Shown: positions 13,781 to 23,554, numbered from the stretch's first letter. The stretch is DNA of 64,000 nt from Chromatiales bacterium (GCA_024234935.1 JACKNI010000006.1:1-64000); one strand, 5' to 3'. Program-made: numbers and translations. The notes: a model not told the origin generated them from the letters alone.

Positions 13781-15580
13781 ATGGCTGAATTCGAACAGGA
13801 TCCCAAGAACCGTCCAAAAGGCAGGACGCCGCGCTCCCTCGTCGCGCTGCTGCCGTTTCTGAAGCCCTACAAGGGCATGCTGTGGTTGTCCCTGGTGGTG
13901 CTGCTCGTGGCATCCGGGCTGATGCTGTCGCTGCCGGTGGCGGCACGCTATGTCATCGACCAGGGCCTCGCGTCGAAGCAGTCCGGGATGGTGAACCTGT
14001 ATTTCGTGGGTTTCGCGGTGCTCATCGTGCTGTTCTGCGCGATGGCGGCGTTGCGCCTGTACCTGGTGAGCTGGGTGGGCGAGCGCGTGGTCGCCGACGT
14101 GCGCGATGCGGTGTACCGGCACGTGATCCGCATGGACGCGATTTTCTTCGAGGAGACGCGTACCGGCGAGGTGCTGTCGCGGCTGACCGCCGACACGACG
14201 CTGGTGCAGTCGATCACCGGCACCAGCCTGTCGATGGTGCTGCGCTCGATGATCCAGCTGCCGGGTGCACTGGTGATGCTCGCCATCACCAATCTCAAGC
14301 TGATGGGCCTGATCGTGATCCTGATTCCGGCCGTGCTGCTGCCGGTGATCACGATCGGACGCAAGGTGCGCCGGCTGTCGCGCGCTTCGCAGGACCGCAT
14401 CGCCGACACCAGTGCGATGGCCAGCGAATCGCTGGATGCGGTGCAGATCGTGCAGGCTTTCACGGCCGAAACCGCGGTTGCCGACCGCTTTCGCGCCATC
14501 GTCGAGCAGAGCTATGACACGGCGATCGAGCGCACGCGCGTGCGCTCGATCATGAGCTTCATCACCTTCTGCTGCGTGTTCGGTGGCATCACTTTCGTGG
14601 TGTGGATGGGTGCGCGCAGTGTGCTCGCCGGCGAAATCACCTACGGTCAGCTGGGCCAGTTCGTGCTCTATGCGCTGTTTGCCGCGACGTCTGCCGGCAC
14701 GCTGACCGAGATGTGGGGCGAGGTCCAGCGTGCATCCGGTGCCACCGAGCGCCTGATCGAGCTGCTCAATGCACAGCCCCATGTCAGGGCGCCGGCAAGT
14801 CCGCAGCTCCTGCCGCGCCCCGGCCGGGGCGAGATCCGCTTCGAGAATGTCTGTTTCAACTATCCGTCGCGGCCGGAGCGGCGTGCGCTGTCGGGCATCA
14901 ATCTCGACATCCGGCCGGGCGAACGCATTGCCTTCGTCGGGCCGTCCGGCGCCGGCAAGAGCACCACCTTCCAGTTGCTGCTGCGATTCTACGACCCGCA
15001 GCAGGGCCGCATCCTGATCGACGACGTGGATATCGCGCAGGCTGATCCGCGCGATGTGCGCGAGCGCATCGCCGTCGTGCCGCAGGAGACGGTGATCTTC
15101 GGTGATACCGCGCTTGGCAATATCCGCTTCGGCCGGCCCGGTGCGACCGACGATGAGATCCGGGAGGCGGCAAGGCTCGCCGTGGCCGACGAGTTCATCC
15201 GCGATCTGCCGCAGGGCTACGACACCTATGTGGGCGAGCGCGGCACGCGCCTGTCCGGCGGCCAGCGGCAACGCATGGCCATCGCGCGCGCCATCCTCAA
15301 GAATCCGTCCATCCTGCTGCTCGACGAGGCGACCAGCTCGCTCGATGCCGAAAACGAGCGGCTGCTGCAGAAGGCACTCGACCGCCTCATGCAGGGCCGC
15401 ACCACCATCATCATCGCGCACCGCCTCGCCACCGTGCTCAAGGCCGATCGCATCGTCGTCATCAACCAGGGCCACATCGTCGATATCGGCACCCACGACG
15501 AACTCGTGCAGCGCGATCCGCTCTACGCGCGGCTCGCCGAGTTGCAGTTCGTGGATGCGTCGGTGGAAGTGGAGGCCTAG
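13781..15580 (+). CDS. MsbA-like ABC exporter, fused membrane and ATPase domains
   Basis: The 599-residue half-transporter has six membrane helices (about residues 30-330) followed by the nucleotide-binding domain. That domain carries Walker A GPSGAGKST (near 387), Q-loop VPQETVIFG, signature LSGGQRQRMAIARA (near 491), Walker B ILLLDEATSSLD and switch IAHRL. It works as a homodimer exporting lipids or hydrophobic compounds. It is unlike the lipid A flippase MsbA in genomic context (no lpxK), so the substrate is open. Its stop overlaps the convergent monooxygenase gene by four bases. Confidence 0.9.
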   Translation: MAEFEQDPKNRPKGRTPRSLVALLPFLKPYKGMLWLSLVVLLVASGLMLSLPVAARYVIDQGLASKQSGMVNLYFVGFAVLIVLFCAMAALRLYLVSWVGERVVADVRDAVYRHVIRMDAIFFEETRTGEVLSRLTADTTLVQSITGTSLSMVLRSMIQLPGALVMLAITNLKLMGLIVILIPAVLLPVITIGRKVRRLSRASQDRIADTSAMASESLDAVQIVQAFTAETAVADRFRAIVEQSYDTAIERTRVRSIMSFITFCCVFGGITFVVWMGARSVLAGEITYGQLGQFVLYALFAATSAGTLTEMWGEVQRASGATERLIELLNAQPHVRAPASPQLLPRPGRGEIRFENVCFNYPSRPERRALSGINLDIRPGERIAFVGPSGAGKSTTFQLLLRFYDPQQGRILIDDVDIAQADPRDVRERIAVVPQETVIFGDTALGNIRFGRPGATDDEIREAARLAVADEFIRDLPQGYDTYVGERGTRLSGGQRQRMAIARAILKNPSILLLDEATSSLDAENERLLQKALDRLMQGRTTIIIAHRLATVLKADRIVVINQGHIVDIGTHDELVQRDPLYARLAELQFVDASVEVEA

Positions 15581-16593
15581 GCTCCCCGCAACGCCGGCAC
15601 CACCCGTTCCCCGATCATCCTGATCGACGCTTCCGGGTCGTTGTACAGACACAGCACCACACCGGTCGCCCCGGCGCGGCGCATTTCGCGCAGGCGTTCG
15701 ATTTCGCCGTCGATGTCTTTCACACCGCAGGCGCTGACGCCGCGGTCGACGATCTTTTCCACCAGTGCTTCGGGCACGCCCTCGATGTCGGGTGAGCGGC
15801 GGTTGTAGGCCTTGATGAAGGCGGGGTAGTGCTTCGCGACCAGCGCCGCTTCTTCAGGACTCGCGACGTCGTGGATGTAGGGTTCCCAGATCGTGCCGCG
15901 CGCCATGAGATAGGTGCGCGCCTCGCGCCGGGCCTCTTCGCGGCTGTGCTTGACATGCCAGGCCCAGAAATTTAGCAAGGGGAAGCGGGCTGGATCGCGG
16001 CCGGCGGCCCCGAGTACCGGGTCGATGATCTCGCGTGCCCAGCGCAGCCGCGAGACGGTGAAGTCGCTGGTCATGATGCCATCGGCGTAACGTGCGCCCA
16101 TCTTCAGCATCTGCGGGCCATTCGACGCAGCATAGATGGCCGGCGGCGATGACTTTGCCCAGTCTGCCCTGAGCCACTGCATGTGGAACAACTCGCCCTC
16201 GTAGGAGATGGGCTTTCCCGAGGCCACGAGGTGCAGGATTTCCAGGCACTCGCGCACGGCGCGCACCATGCGCGCCGGCTTGATCTTCATGGTTTGCAGC
16301 GTGCCGCCGCCGCCGCCGACGGCAATCTGCGCGCGGCCCTTCGAGATCTCGTTGAGGGTGAGCAGCAGGTTGGCCATCTTCACCGGGTGGACTTCGAAGG
16401 GGCTCAGCGCGGTGGGGCCCATGTGCAACTGCGTGGTTTGCGCAGCGAGCGGCGCGAAGTTGACGAAGGGATCGCGGCCATCGAGATGATTGGTGGCCCA
16501 CACGCCGTGGATGCCGACGCTCTCGGCCAGGGCACCGAGGCGTGCGACCTCATCGGCGGCAAAGTGCGGTTGCAGGATGAGGTCTATTTGCAT
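15577..16593 (-). CDS. Luciferase-like (LLM) flavin-dependent monooxygenase
   Basis: The 338-residue TIM-barrel protein has LLM hallmarks: an opening IDLILQPHFAADEVARLGALAESVG strand-helix, WATNHLDGRDPF, GRAQIAVGGGGG and PAIYAASNGPQMLKMGARYADGI. Relatives use reduced FMN or F420. Without F420 synthesis genes in view, FMNH2 is the safer guess. A 57-codon antitoxin-like gene ends three bases before its start, so the two are probably co-translated. It ends against the ABC exporter gene. Confidence 0.85.
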   Translation of the reverse strand: MQIDLILQPHFAADEVARLGALAESVGIHGVWATNHLDGRDPFVNFAPLAAQTTQLHMGPTALSPFEVHPVKMANLLLTLNEISKGRAQIAVGGGGGTLQTMKIKPARMVRAVRECLEILHLVASGKPISYEGELFHMQWLRADWAKSSPPAIYAASNGPQMLKMGARYADGIMTSDFTVSRLRWAREIIDPVLGAAGRDPARFPLLNFWAWHVKHSREEARREARTYLMARGTIWEPYIHDVASPEEAALVAKHYPAFIKAYNRRSPDIEGVPEALVEKIVDRGVSACGVKDIDGEIERLREMRRAGATGVVLCLYNDPEASIRMIGERVVPALRGA

Positions 16594-16596
16594 GGG

Positions 16597-16770
16597 CTAT
16601 CCCGGGCGCCAGGTCGCCAGACGCAGCCCGGCCTCGTCGAGCCATGGGCCTTCGGCGTCGCCGTCGTCACCGGCATCGAGCGTGGCGATCAGCTGTCTGG
16701 CCAGTCGCGCACGGTCTTCCGGCGGCAGCTTCCGTGCCTCTGCCTCGAGCTGGAAGATGTCCCTGTCCAT
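16597..16770 (-). CDS. Orphan addiction-module-type antitoxin-like small protein
   Basis: The 57-residue protein (MDRDIFQLEAEARKLPPEDR, then ARLARQLIATLD and EGPWLDEA) matches the LPPEDRAxLAxxLLxSLD helix pattern of small TIGR02574-like addiction-module antitoxins. No ParE/RelE gene is adjacent. The next gene, three bases downstream, is the luciferase-like oxidase. It could be a solitary regulator, a remnant of a lost pair, or a leader peptide for the oxidase. No strong ribosome binding site precedes the ATG. Confidence 0.65.
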   Translation of the reverse strand: MDRDIFQLEAEARKLPPEDRARLARQLIATLDAGDDGDAEGPWLDEAGLRLATWRPG

Positions 16771-16842
16771 GCTGTCCGACTCTATGCTGCCGGTGAAACC
16801 CCGGTCAACACGCCATTCCGGAACTTGTGCCTGGAATCTGCG

Positions 16843-17700
16843 CTATGACATTTCCGCCGTTTCACGGCCCCGCTGGCGGCGCAGTGCTTCATCGCGCGCG
16901 TCCTCGATGGCCAGCAGGGTGGCGTCGACGTCGGCGGCGAGCTCGCTGCTGATGAACTCGCCGCTGAGTACGGTGTCCGGCAGCAGCAGGCCCTGCTCGA
17001 AGAGCGCCCACATTTCCTCGGCGTAGCGCGTGGTCAGCAGTTCCGGTGCAAAGCGGCCGAGCGTGGCCGTGACGTTGTTGACGTCTCTCGCCAGCATGGC
17101 CTGCGCATTGTTGTTGCCCGATGCACTCACCACCTGCGGCAGATCGATGATCACCGGTCCATCGGCCGCGACCAGTATGTTGTATTCGGAAAGATCGCCG
17201 TGGATCAGGCCGGCGCACAACATGCGCACGATCTGGCTGATCAGAAAACGGTGATAGTCGCGTGCCTGGTCTGCCGACAGCTCGACCTCGCCCAGGTTCG
17301 GGGCGGAGCCACCGTCGATGCCGGTCACCAGCTCCATCACCAGCACACCATTGAAGAAGCCGTACGGGGAGGGTACCCGTACGCCCGCACCTGCCAGCTG
17401 GTAGAGCGCATCGACCTCGGTATTTTTCCAGGCGGCTTCCTGTTCCTTGCGACCGTAGTTCGTGCTGCGGCGCATGGCACGCGCCTGCCGGCTGCCGCGC
17501 ACCTTGCGGCCTTCCTGGTATTGCGCCCGCTGCTGGAAGCTGCGCTGGCCCATGTCCTTGTAGACCTTCGCGCAGCGGAGCAGACCCGGCCCGCACTCGA
17601 CGACGAACACGTCGGCCTCCTTGCCGCTTTTCAGGGCACGGATCACGTCGCTGATCACGCCGTCTTCAATCAGCGGCTCGAGGCCTTTGGGGGTTTTCAT
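16843..17700 (-). CDS. RIO-family protein kinase
   Basis: The 285-residue protein has RIO kinase motifs: GKEADVFVVECG (replacing the P-loop), the ATP lysine in LLRCAKVYKDM, catalytic loop LIHGDLSEYNILV (H167-N174) and metal-binding IIDLPQVV (D186). Bacterial RIO proteins phosphorylate serine or autophosphorylate, and their targets are mostly unknown. A start at 17700 (MKTPKGLE) was preferred, though ATG 17709 is possible. The C-terminal 40 residues are charged helix. Confidence 0.9.
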   Translation of the reverse strand: MKTPKGLEPLIEDGVISDVIRALKSGKEADVFVVECGPGLLRCAKVYKDMGQRSFQQRAQYQEGRKVRGSRQARAMRRSTNYGRKEQEAAWKNTEVDALYQLAGAGVRVPSPYGFFNGVLVMELVTGIDGGSAPNLGEVELSADQARDYHRFLISQIVRMLCAGLIHGDLSEYNILVAADGPVIIDLPQVVSASGNNNAQAMLARDVNNVTATLGRFAPELLTTRYAEEMWALFEQGLLLPDTVLSGEFISSELAADVDATLLAIEDARDEALRRQRGRETAEMS

Positions 17701-17856
17701 GCAGTGCAAGACTACAGCAGTGAGCGGCCACAGTGATTGCCGCTTTAGCCTAGTGAAAGGGCGGGTCTGCTAAGCGACTGCTGGTACGGGTTTGTTAGCT
17801 TAGACCGGGTATGGACTGGGCGGCGGTCACGCCGGATTCAATCAGGGGGCTCTTGA

Positions 17857-20369
17857 ATGTCACACCTTCAATGCAATTCGTTTGCGCGCATTTTTGTTGC
17901 CGGCAGCCTGGCAGCCGTTATTGCCGCACCGCTGCATGCAGCGGTACTCGATGAAATCGTGGTGACCGCACAGAAGCGCGAGCAGGACATCCAGGACGTC
18001 GGCATCTCGATCAGCGCCTTCACCGGCGACCAGATGCAGGCGCTCGGTATCCAGGAAAGCAGTTCCATTGCGGCATTTGTGCCCGGCGTGCATACCAGCG
18101 GCGCGCTGGCCGGGCAGAACACCCAGTTCACCATCCGCGGCGTGACGCAGACCGACTTCAACGACATCGTCGAGGCGCCGAACGCGGTGTACCTCGACGA
18201 AGGCTACATCGCCATCGCCCAGGCGCAGACCTTTGCCCTGTTCGACATCGACCGGGTGGAAGTCCTGAAGGGCCCGCAGGGCACCCTGTTCGGACGCAAT
18301 GCCACGGGCGGCCTGGTGCAGTACGTCAGCCGCAAGCCGACCTTCGACAAGGCTGAAGGCTATGCCGACGTCACTTATGGCATGTTCGATGCCAAGTCCG
18401 ATCCGAATACGGTGCGCTTCGAGGGCGCTGTCGGCGGCCCGCTGAGCGACCGGGTGGCTGGCCGGGTGGCGATGCTCTACAACAACCAGGATCCCTGGCT
18501 GAAGAACCTCTACGATCCGAATGGGCCATATGCCTTCGGTGCGGCAACCATCGGCACCGGTTCCGCCAACGATCCCGGCCCGGGTGCCGGTGCCGATCTG
18601 GCTGACGACGACACGCTCGCCCTCCGCGGCATCCTGCAGTTTGATGCCCGTGACGATCTGCGCTTCACGCTGTCCGGCAACTGGGCACAGACCGACGTGT
18701 CGACAGCGCCCTACCAGGCCAAGCCGGTCAGCGCTGTTTACAACGGCACGAATCCCGACCCGAACGTGCAGTTGTCGCAGGGCGAGCTGATCAACGTGAT
18801 CGATACGGCGCTGACTGACAGCCGCCGCAGCATCTGTGCCGACGGTTCGGACTGCGGCTCCGACCAGGACAACAACGGTTTTCCGGATGACTTCGACGGC
18901 AACAACATCACCGATACCGCACGCGTCACCAACACCTTTGCGCTGAGCCCGGGTACCGACTTCTTCGGCTACCGTGATGCAGACGGCGACGGCCTGACCT
19001 TCAACAGCGATTTCGCCTTCAAGGACCAGGGCAACATCGATACCTGGGGTGTGGCCTTGCGGGCCGAGTACGACATCAACGACAGCGTTTCGCTGACCTG
19101 GATCAGCGACTACAAGGACTACGAGAAGCTGCTGTTTCTCGACGTCGATGCCGGTCCCGCCAACCAGTCTGTGAACTACGCTGCGGTGGATGCCACCAGC
19201 TTCACGCAGGAGCTGCGCCTCAACGGCACCGCCGACCGGACCCGCTGGGTGGCCGGTTTCTACTATCTCAACATCGACAACGTGTCTGACAACGGACTGA
19301 AATTCCCGATCAACAGCGTCGTGCCCGGCAGCCCCTATGATCTGGGCTCGGATGCCGATCTGCAGACCGATTCCTATTCGCTGTTTGGCCAGGTCGAATA
19401 CGACCTGAGGGACGACCTCACCCTGATCACCGGTTTGCGCCTGATCCGCGAAGACAAGGATTACGAGTTTTCGCAGAACATCTACGGCACCACCAATTCG
19501 AGCCAGATCCACCAGGGACCGCCGACGATCATCGGACCAACCTACCGGCTGGTGTACCCACGGCCTTCACCGACAGCACCAGCGACAACCTCTGGGCCGG
19601 CAAGGTGCAGCTCGACTGGCGGGTCACCGACGACTGGCTGCTGTATGCCGGTATAAACCGCGGCGTGAAAGCCGGCAGCTTCAATGCCCAGCTCGCTGGC
19701 GGTCTGGACGTGCCGACCAGCGCGATTCCCTACAAGGAAGAAATACTCTGGGCCTATGAGGCCGGCTTCAAGTCCACCTGGCTCGGCGGCACCACGCGCT
19801 TCAACGGCTCGGTCTTCTATTACGACTACCAGGATTACCAGTCCTTCCTGTTCACCGGTGTCGGTGGCGTGGTGATCAATGCCGATGCCACCAACGTCGG
19901 CATGGAGCTTGAGCTGCAGACCTCACCGATCGAGGGCCTCGACATCATGCTGAGTGGTTCGTGGTTCAACGCCGAGGTCAAAGACGTGCCGCTGCGCGTC
20001 GGTGGTCCGATCACCGCCGATGTCGAGCCCACCTACGCGCCGGAGCTGCAGTTCGCCGGTCTGGTGCGCTACGAATGGCCGGTGTTCGGCGGCTTCGCCT
20101 CCGTGCAGGGCGATTTCAGCTACTCGGATGAGTTCTATTACAACCTGCGCAACTTCGATGCCGACAAGTTCGACAGCTACACGCTGGTCAATGCGCTGGT
20201 CGGCTGGCGTACCGATGACGGCCGGTGGTCCGGCAACCTCGGTGTCCGCAACCTGACCGACGAACGGGCCGGCAACCAGGGCTTTGACCTGGCCACGCTC
20301 TGCGGTTGCAACGAGGTTTCGTATCAGCCGCCGCGCTGGTACGGACTCAACCTGAAGTACAAGTTCTAG
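17857..20369 (+). pseudogene. TonB-dependent receptor with a frameshift
   Basis: The first part (17857 to about 19556) encodes a signal peptide, the plug (LDEIVVTAQKREQDIQDVGI, IRGVTQTDF, VEVLKGPQGTLFGRNATGG) and much of the beta-barrel. The reading then continues one base earlier per codon, from about 19557 to 20369, through the rest of the barrel to the terminal LNLKYKF. The phase change equals loss of one base near the CCC run at 19558-19560. Joined, the protein would be near 837 residues, normal for the family. It is either a recent pseudogene or a sequencing error. Two extracellular loops look calcium-binding (DQDNNGFPDDFDGNN, DADGDGLTFN). Confidence 0.85.
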
Positions 20370-20374
20370 GCGAG

Positions 20375-21349
20375 TCAGTTACAGCGTTCCCCCGCGCTGG
20401 CGGGCCGGGCAGACATCTGCCCGGCCCGTTCTGATGTTTCCCGCACCGCCGGCGCGAGTGCCGGCTCCTTTTCGGCAAGCGCCAGTGCACGACGCGCATG
20501 TTCCTGCGCTTCGGCAGCACAACCCCGGTCGATCAGCAGGTTGGCGAGATTGTTGTGTGCAGCGAGATGGTCCGGCTGCAATTCAAGCAGGTGGCGATAG
20601 CTCGCCTGTGCGGCGTCAAGCCGCCCGGCCGCGTAGTCGCGGTTGGCGCTTGCGAACAGCACCAGCGGATCGTCCGGCCAGCGAAGCAGGGCGGCGGCGT
20701 AACTGGCATCGACATCGGCAGCAGGCAAGTGGCTCTCGCTCGCGGCCACGGCGCGTATATAGCCGGCGGCAGTCGCCGTGGCCGGAATCCGGCCGGCCGG
20801 GGTGATCGTCACTGCCCAGTTCTCGCCCGCCTGCCAGGTGCGGAGGAAGTACCACTCGTGTTCGAGATGGCGGCGTTCTTTTCCCGAGCGCAGCACGAGC
20901 ACTTCGCGTGCCGGGTCGTAGCCGATTGCCACCGCGTAGTGCCAGCGCCGGATGCCGAGCGCGCCGAAGTCCTGCAACACGAGTACCGGGTTGCCGGCTT
21001 CGAGCTCGGTGCGCAAGGCGCTGAAGTCTGGCGCCAGCAGCAAGGGGATGCGGCCGTGGCGACGCGCAGCGGCCAGCATTTCCATCTGCAGGCTGCCCCG
21101 CCTTGCCGGGATATAGACCTCGGGCACGAGCTGTTCGGGTGTGGTGTCCACGCCGGTGGAGACCAGCATGGTGGCGAGCGCAGCCGGGCCGCACTGGTGG
21201 GTGTCCTGGGGGAAGAAGGCGACGCCGGTCAGTTCGTGTTGCGGATTCTCCGGCAGCCGTGCCGGACCGGTAACGCAGGCGGTGAGTGCGAGTGCACTCA
21301 CCGCCGCGACCAGGGCAGGCTTAGACCTTCTTGAAGATGTCGGTGACAC
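20375..21349 (-). CDS. PA2778-family lipoprotein: C39-like peptidase plus TPR
   Basis: The 324-residue protein has a lipobox (ALALTAC) after a hydrophobic signal, then a papain-like C39 peptidase domain with cysteine in HQCGPAALATML and histidine in RWHYAVAIGYD. C-terminal tetratricopeptide helices follow (RLDAAQASYRHLLELQPDHL, AHNNLANLLIDRG). It starts at GTG 21349, inside the 3' end of the PA2779-like gene (29-base overlap). The pair recurs in proteobacteria, and the periplasmic peptidase probably acts on an exported peptide or on its partner. The substrate is unknown. Confidence 0.85.
   Translation of the reverse strand: MSPTSSRRSKPALVAAVSALALTACVTGPARLPENPQHELTGVAFFPQDTHQCGPAALATMLVSTGVDTTPEQLVPEVYIPARRGSLQMEMLAAARRHGRIPLLLAPDFSALRTELEAGNPVLVLQDFGALGIRRWHYAVAIGYDPAREVLVLRSGKERRHLEHEWYFLRTWQAGENWAVTITPAGRIPATATAAGYIRAVAASESHLPAADVDASYAAALLRWPDDPLVLFASANRDYAAGRLDAAQASYRHLLELQPDHLAAHNNLANLLIDRGCAAEAQEHARRALALAEKEPALAPAVRETSERAGQMSARPASAGERCN
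20401..20428 (+). terminator. 13-bp hairpin downstream of the TonB receptor gene
   Basis: The arms 20401-20413 and 20416-20428 are perfectly complementary with a two-base spacer, so the hairpin may open one or two pairs in practice. It lies 32 bases past the receptor stop and inside the 3' coding end of the convergent PA2778-like gene. Only TT follows, so it may act as a mild terminator or mRNA 3' end protector. Confidence 0.5.
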
Positions 21350-21698
21350 CCACGATCTCGAGGATCAGCAGTACCACGAAGACGATGCCGATGACGGCGA
21401 GAAAGGCATCACCGCCGGCCGGCAGCTGGTCCAGCTTTTCGGTCATCAGGTTCAGCTCCGCATCATTCAGCGAGGCGATACGCTGGATGGCGTCGGCCGG
21501 ATTCACACCCATCGCGACCAGTTGCGCCTGGACGTCAGCGCGCGACAGGGTGGACTCGATGCGGGCAAGCTGCCCGGCCCGGTCGGCAGCTGAAAGGTAT
21601 TCCGGTGTGCCGATCACGCCGGCCGAGGCCGTGGTGTGCATACCGAGGCTGAGAAAACTCGCAGCCGTAATGGCGGCAATCATTTGCTTGAAGCGCAT
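21321..21698 (-). CDS. PA2779-family small exported membrane protein
   Basis: The 125-residue protein has a signal peptide (residues 1-26, ending TASA), the family motif IGTPEYLSAADRAGQLARIE, then SRADVQAQLVAMGVNPADAIQRIASLND. A C-terminal membrane anchor follows (FLAVIGIVFVVLLILEIVG). ATG 21698 with GGGAG upstream was chosen over 21728. It overlaps the PA2778-like peptidase gene by 29 bases, so the two form an operon. It may be a substrate or membrane partner of that peptidase. Confidence 0.85.
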   Translation of the reverse strand: MRFKQMIAAITAASFLSLGMHTTASAGVIGTPEYLSAADRAGQLARIESTLSRADVQAQLVAMGVNPADAIQRIASLNDAELNLMTEKLDQLPAGGDAFLAVIGIVFVVLLILEIVGVTDIFKKV

Positions 21699-21835
21699 GG
21701 AAAGAACTCCCTTTGGAGGCAGACACAAAAAAACCCGCGGCCAGTATAGCCTGTCCGACCGGCACGATCAGCCACGGAGGCGGGCCGAGTGCTGCTATGA
21801 TTCCGGGCGGTCGAAATACCAATAAAGTACCCCGC

Positions 21836-22852
21836 ATGCCGCTGACGCCCGTATCGCCGCCGCTGTTCCATGTCATCGACCCGCGCGTCTTCGATCGCGC
21901 CCAGCTTGACGACCTCTGCGACCTGACCAACCGGGTGCGCCTGCTGGCCAAGCACCCGGATGGCGCCCGCTTCCTGCTCGGCCTGCTGCCGGACCGGCGC
22001 GCGATGCTGTACTTCGTGCAGCCCTCCACGCGGACCTTCCTGTCCTTCAGCAATGCCTGTCATGTGCTCGGTATCCGTACCAGCGAGATCCGCGACCCTT
22101 CCACCTCCTCGGAGGTGAAGGGCGAGAGCTTCGAGGACAGCATCCGCACCTTCAGTTCCTATGTGGATGTCATCGTGATGCGCACCCCGGACTCCGGCAA
22201 GGCTGCGCGTGCCGCGACGCTGATGAACCGGATTCCGCGCCCGGTGCCGATCATCAATGCCGGCAGCGGCCAGGACCAGCATCCGACCCAGGCGCTGCTC
22301 GACATCTACACCCTCGAGCGCAGTTTCGAGGAAAGGGGCGGCATCGATGGCAAGATCATTGGCCTGATGGGCGACCTCAAGCGCGGCCGCACGGTTCGTT
22401 CGCTGTGCTACCTGATGAAGAACTACCGCGATGTGCGCCTGGTGATGATTGCACCGCAGCAGTTCGCCATCGAGCCGGATATCAAGGAACACCTGCGCGA
22501 GCAGGGCGTTGCCTTCGTCGAGGATCTGTCGCTTGCACAGGCGCTGCCGGAGCTCGATGCAATTTACGTCACGCGCATGCAGTCCGAGTGGGATACTGAC
22601 GGTGAAACCGGGCTGGTGGACTACCGTGAATACAGCGTCACGCCCGAGAACGTCGGCGCGATGAAGGCGAATGCGGTCATCATGCATCCGCTGCCGCGCG
22701 GCCCGGAGATTCATCCCGCGGTGGACGATGATCCGCGTGCTGTCTACTGGCGCCAGGAGCGCAACGGCATGTGGATGCGCGCGGCGATTCTGGTCAAGCT
22801 GTTCCAGGCTGATGGCCTGGTCAGGAGTTTTGACCTTTCTGCCCTGAAATAG
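21836..22852 (+). CDS. pyrB: Aspartate carbamoyltransferase-like enzyme
   Basis: The 338-residue protein has the carbamoyl-phosphate loop QPSTRTFLSF (S64-T-R-T), the aspartate-side HPTQALLDIYT, the mobile GDLKRGRTVRSL region and HPLPRGPEIHP near the end. ATCase makes carbamoyl-aspartate for pyrimidines. The FLSF in place of the usual RTSF is a deviation shared by some proteobacterial forms. A start at 21836 gives the normal N-terminus, and the upstream in-frame ATGs at 21713 and 21797 look spurious. No pyrI or pyrC is adjacent. Confidence 0.85.
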   Translation: MPLTPVSPPLFHVIDPRVFDRAQLDDLCDLTNRVRLLAKHPDGARFLLGLLPDRRAMLYFVQPSTRTFLSFSNACHVLGIRTSEIRDPSTSSEVKGESFEDSIRTFSSYVDVIVMRTPDSGKAARAATLMNRIPRPVPIINAGSGQDQHPTQALLDIYTLERSFEERGGIDGKIIGLMGDLKRGRTVRSLCYLMKNYRDVRLVMIAPQQFAIEPDIKEHLREQGVAFVEDLSLAQALPELDAIYVTRMQSEWDTDGETGLVDYREYSVTPENVGAMKANAVIMHPLPRGPEIHPAVDDDPRAVYWRQERNGMWMRAAILVKLFQADGLVRSFDLSALK

Positions 22853-22882
22853 AACAACCAACTCAAGCCGGAGAAAAAAATC

Positions 22883-23554
22883 ATGATCAAGCTGTACGGT
22901 GCCATTGCTTCCCCCTACGTTGCCCGCGTGGTGATGTACGCAAAGCTCAAGGGTGTGGATCTGCCGCTCACCGAGCCGCCCGGCGGCATGGCCGGCATCA
23001 AGAGTCCCGAATATCTCAAGCTCAATCCGATGGGCAAGATGCCGACGCTGGAAGTGGACGGGCAGGGCATCGGCGAGTCCTCGATCATCTGCGAATACCT
23101 CGACGACGTTTACCCGCAGAAGTCCGGCCTGCCGGCCGATCCGATTGGCCGCGCGCGGTCGCGCCTGGTGGCACGGATTGTCGACCTGTATCTCGTGCAG
23201 CACGTCGGCCCGCTGTTCCGGCAGATGAATCCCGAAAAGCGCGACCAGGCGGCAGTCGACGCTGCCGGCAAGGAAATCGCCAAGGCCTACGGCTACATCG
23301 AGCATGCGATGGACAGCGGCCCCTTCTGCGTCGGCAAGACGCCCACGCTTGGCGACTGTGCGCTCGGCACCATCACCAGCATGATGCACCAGGTACTCGC
23401 CGCCGGTAATTTCGGCATCGCCGACCCGGTCGGCAGCGGCCGCCTCGCGACCTGGTGGAAAGCCGTACAGGGCCACGCCGTGTGTGCCGCCGTCATCAAC
23501 GATCACCACACCGCATTCGGTGGCTTCATCAAGATGATGGCCGGCAAGAAATAA
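22883..23554 (+). CDS. Glutathione S-transferase family protein
   Basis: The 223-residue protein has an N-terminal thioredoxin-like domain (IKLYGAIASPYVARVVMYAK, NPMGKMPTLEVDG, ESSIICEYLDDVYP, the glutathione site with its cis-proline and E-S pair). An all-helical C-terminal domain includes TPTLGDCALGTI. S10 is the likely thiol-activating residue. It follows pyrB by 30 bases with a GGAG site and may share its transcript. The role is probably detoxification, substrate unknown. Confidence 0.9.
   Translation: MIKLYGAIASPYVARVVMYAKLKGVDLPLTEPPGGMAGIKSPEYLKLNPMGKMPTLEVDGQGIGESSIICEYLDDVYPQKSGLPADPIGRARSRLVARIVDLYLVQHVGPLFRQMNPEKRDQAAVDAAGKEIAKAYGYIEHAMDSGPFCVGKTPTLGDCALGTITSMMHQVLAAGNFGIADPVGSGRLATWWKAVQGHAVCAAVINDHHTAFGGFIKMMAGKK

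Noticed and set aside
13766..15652. 628-codon frame antisense to the ABC exporter
   Set aside because: His/Arg/Gln-rich low-complexity translation typical of a GC-rich shadow.
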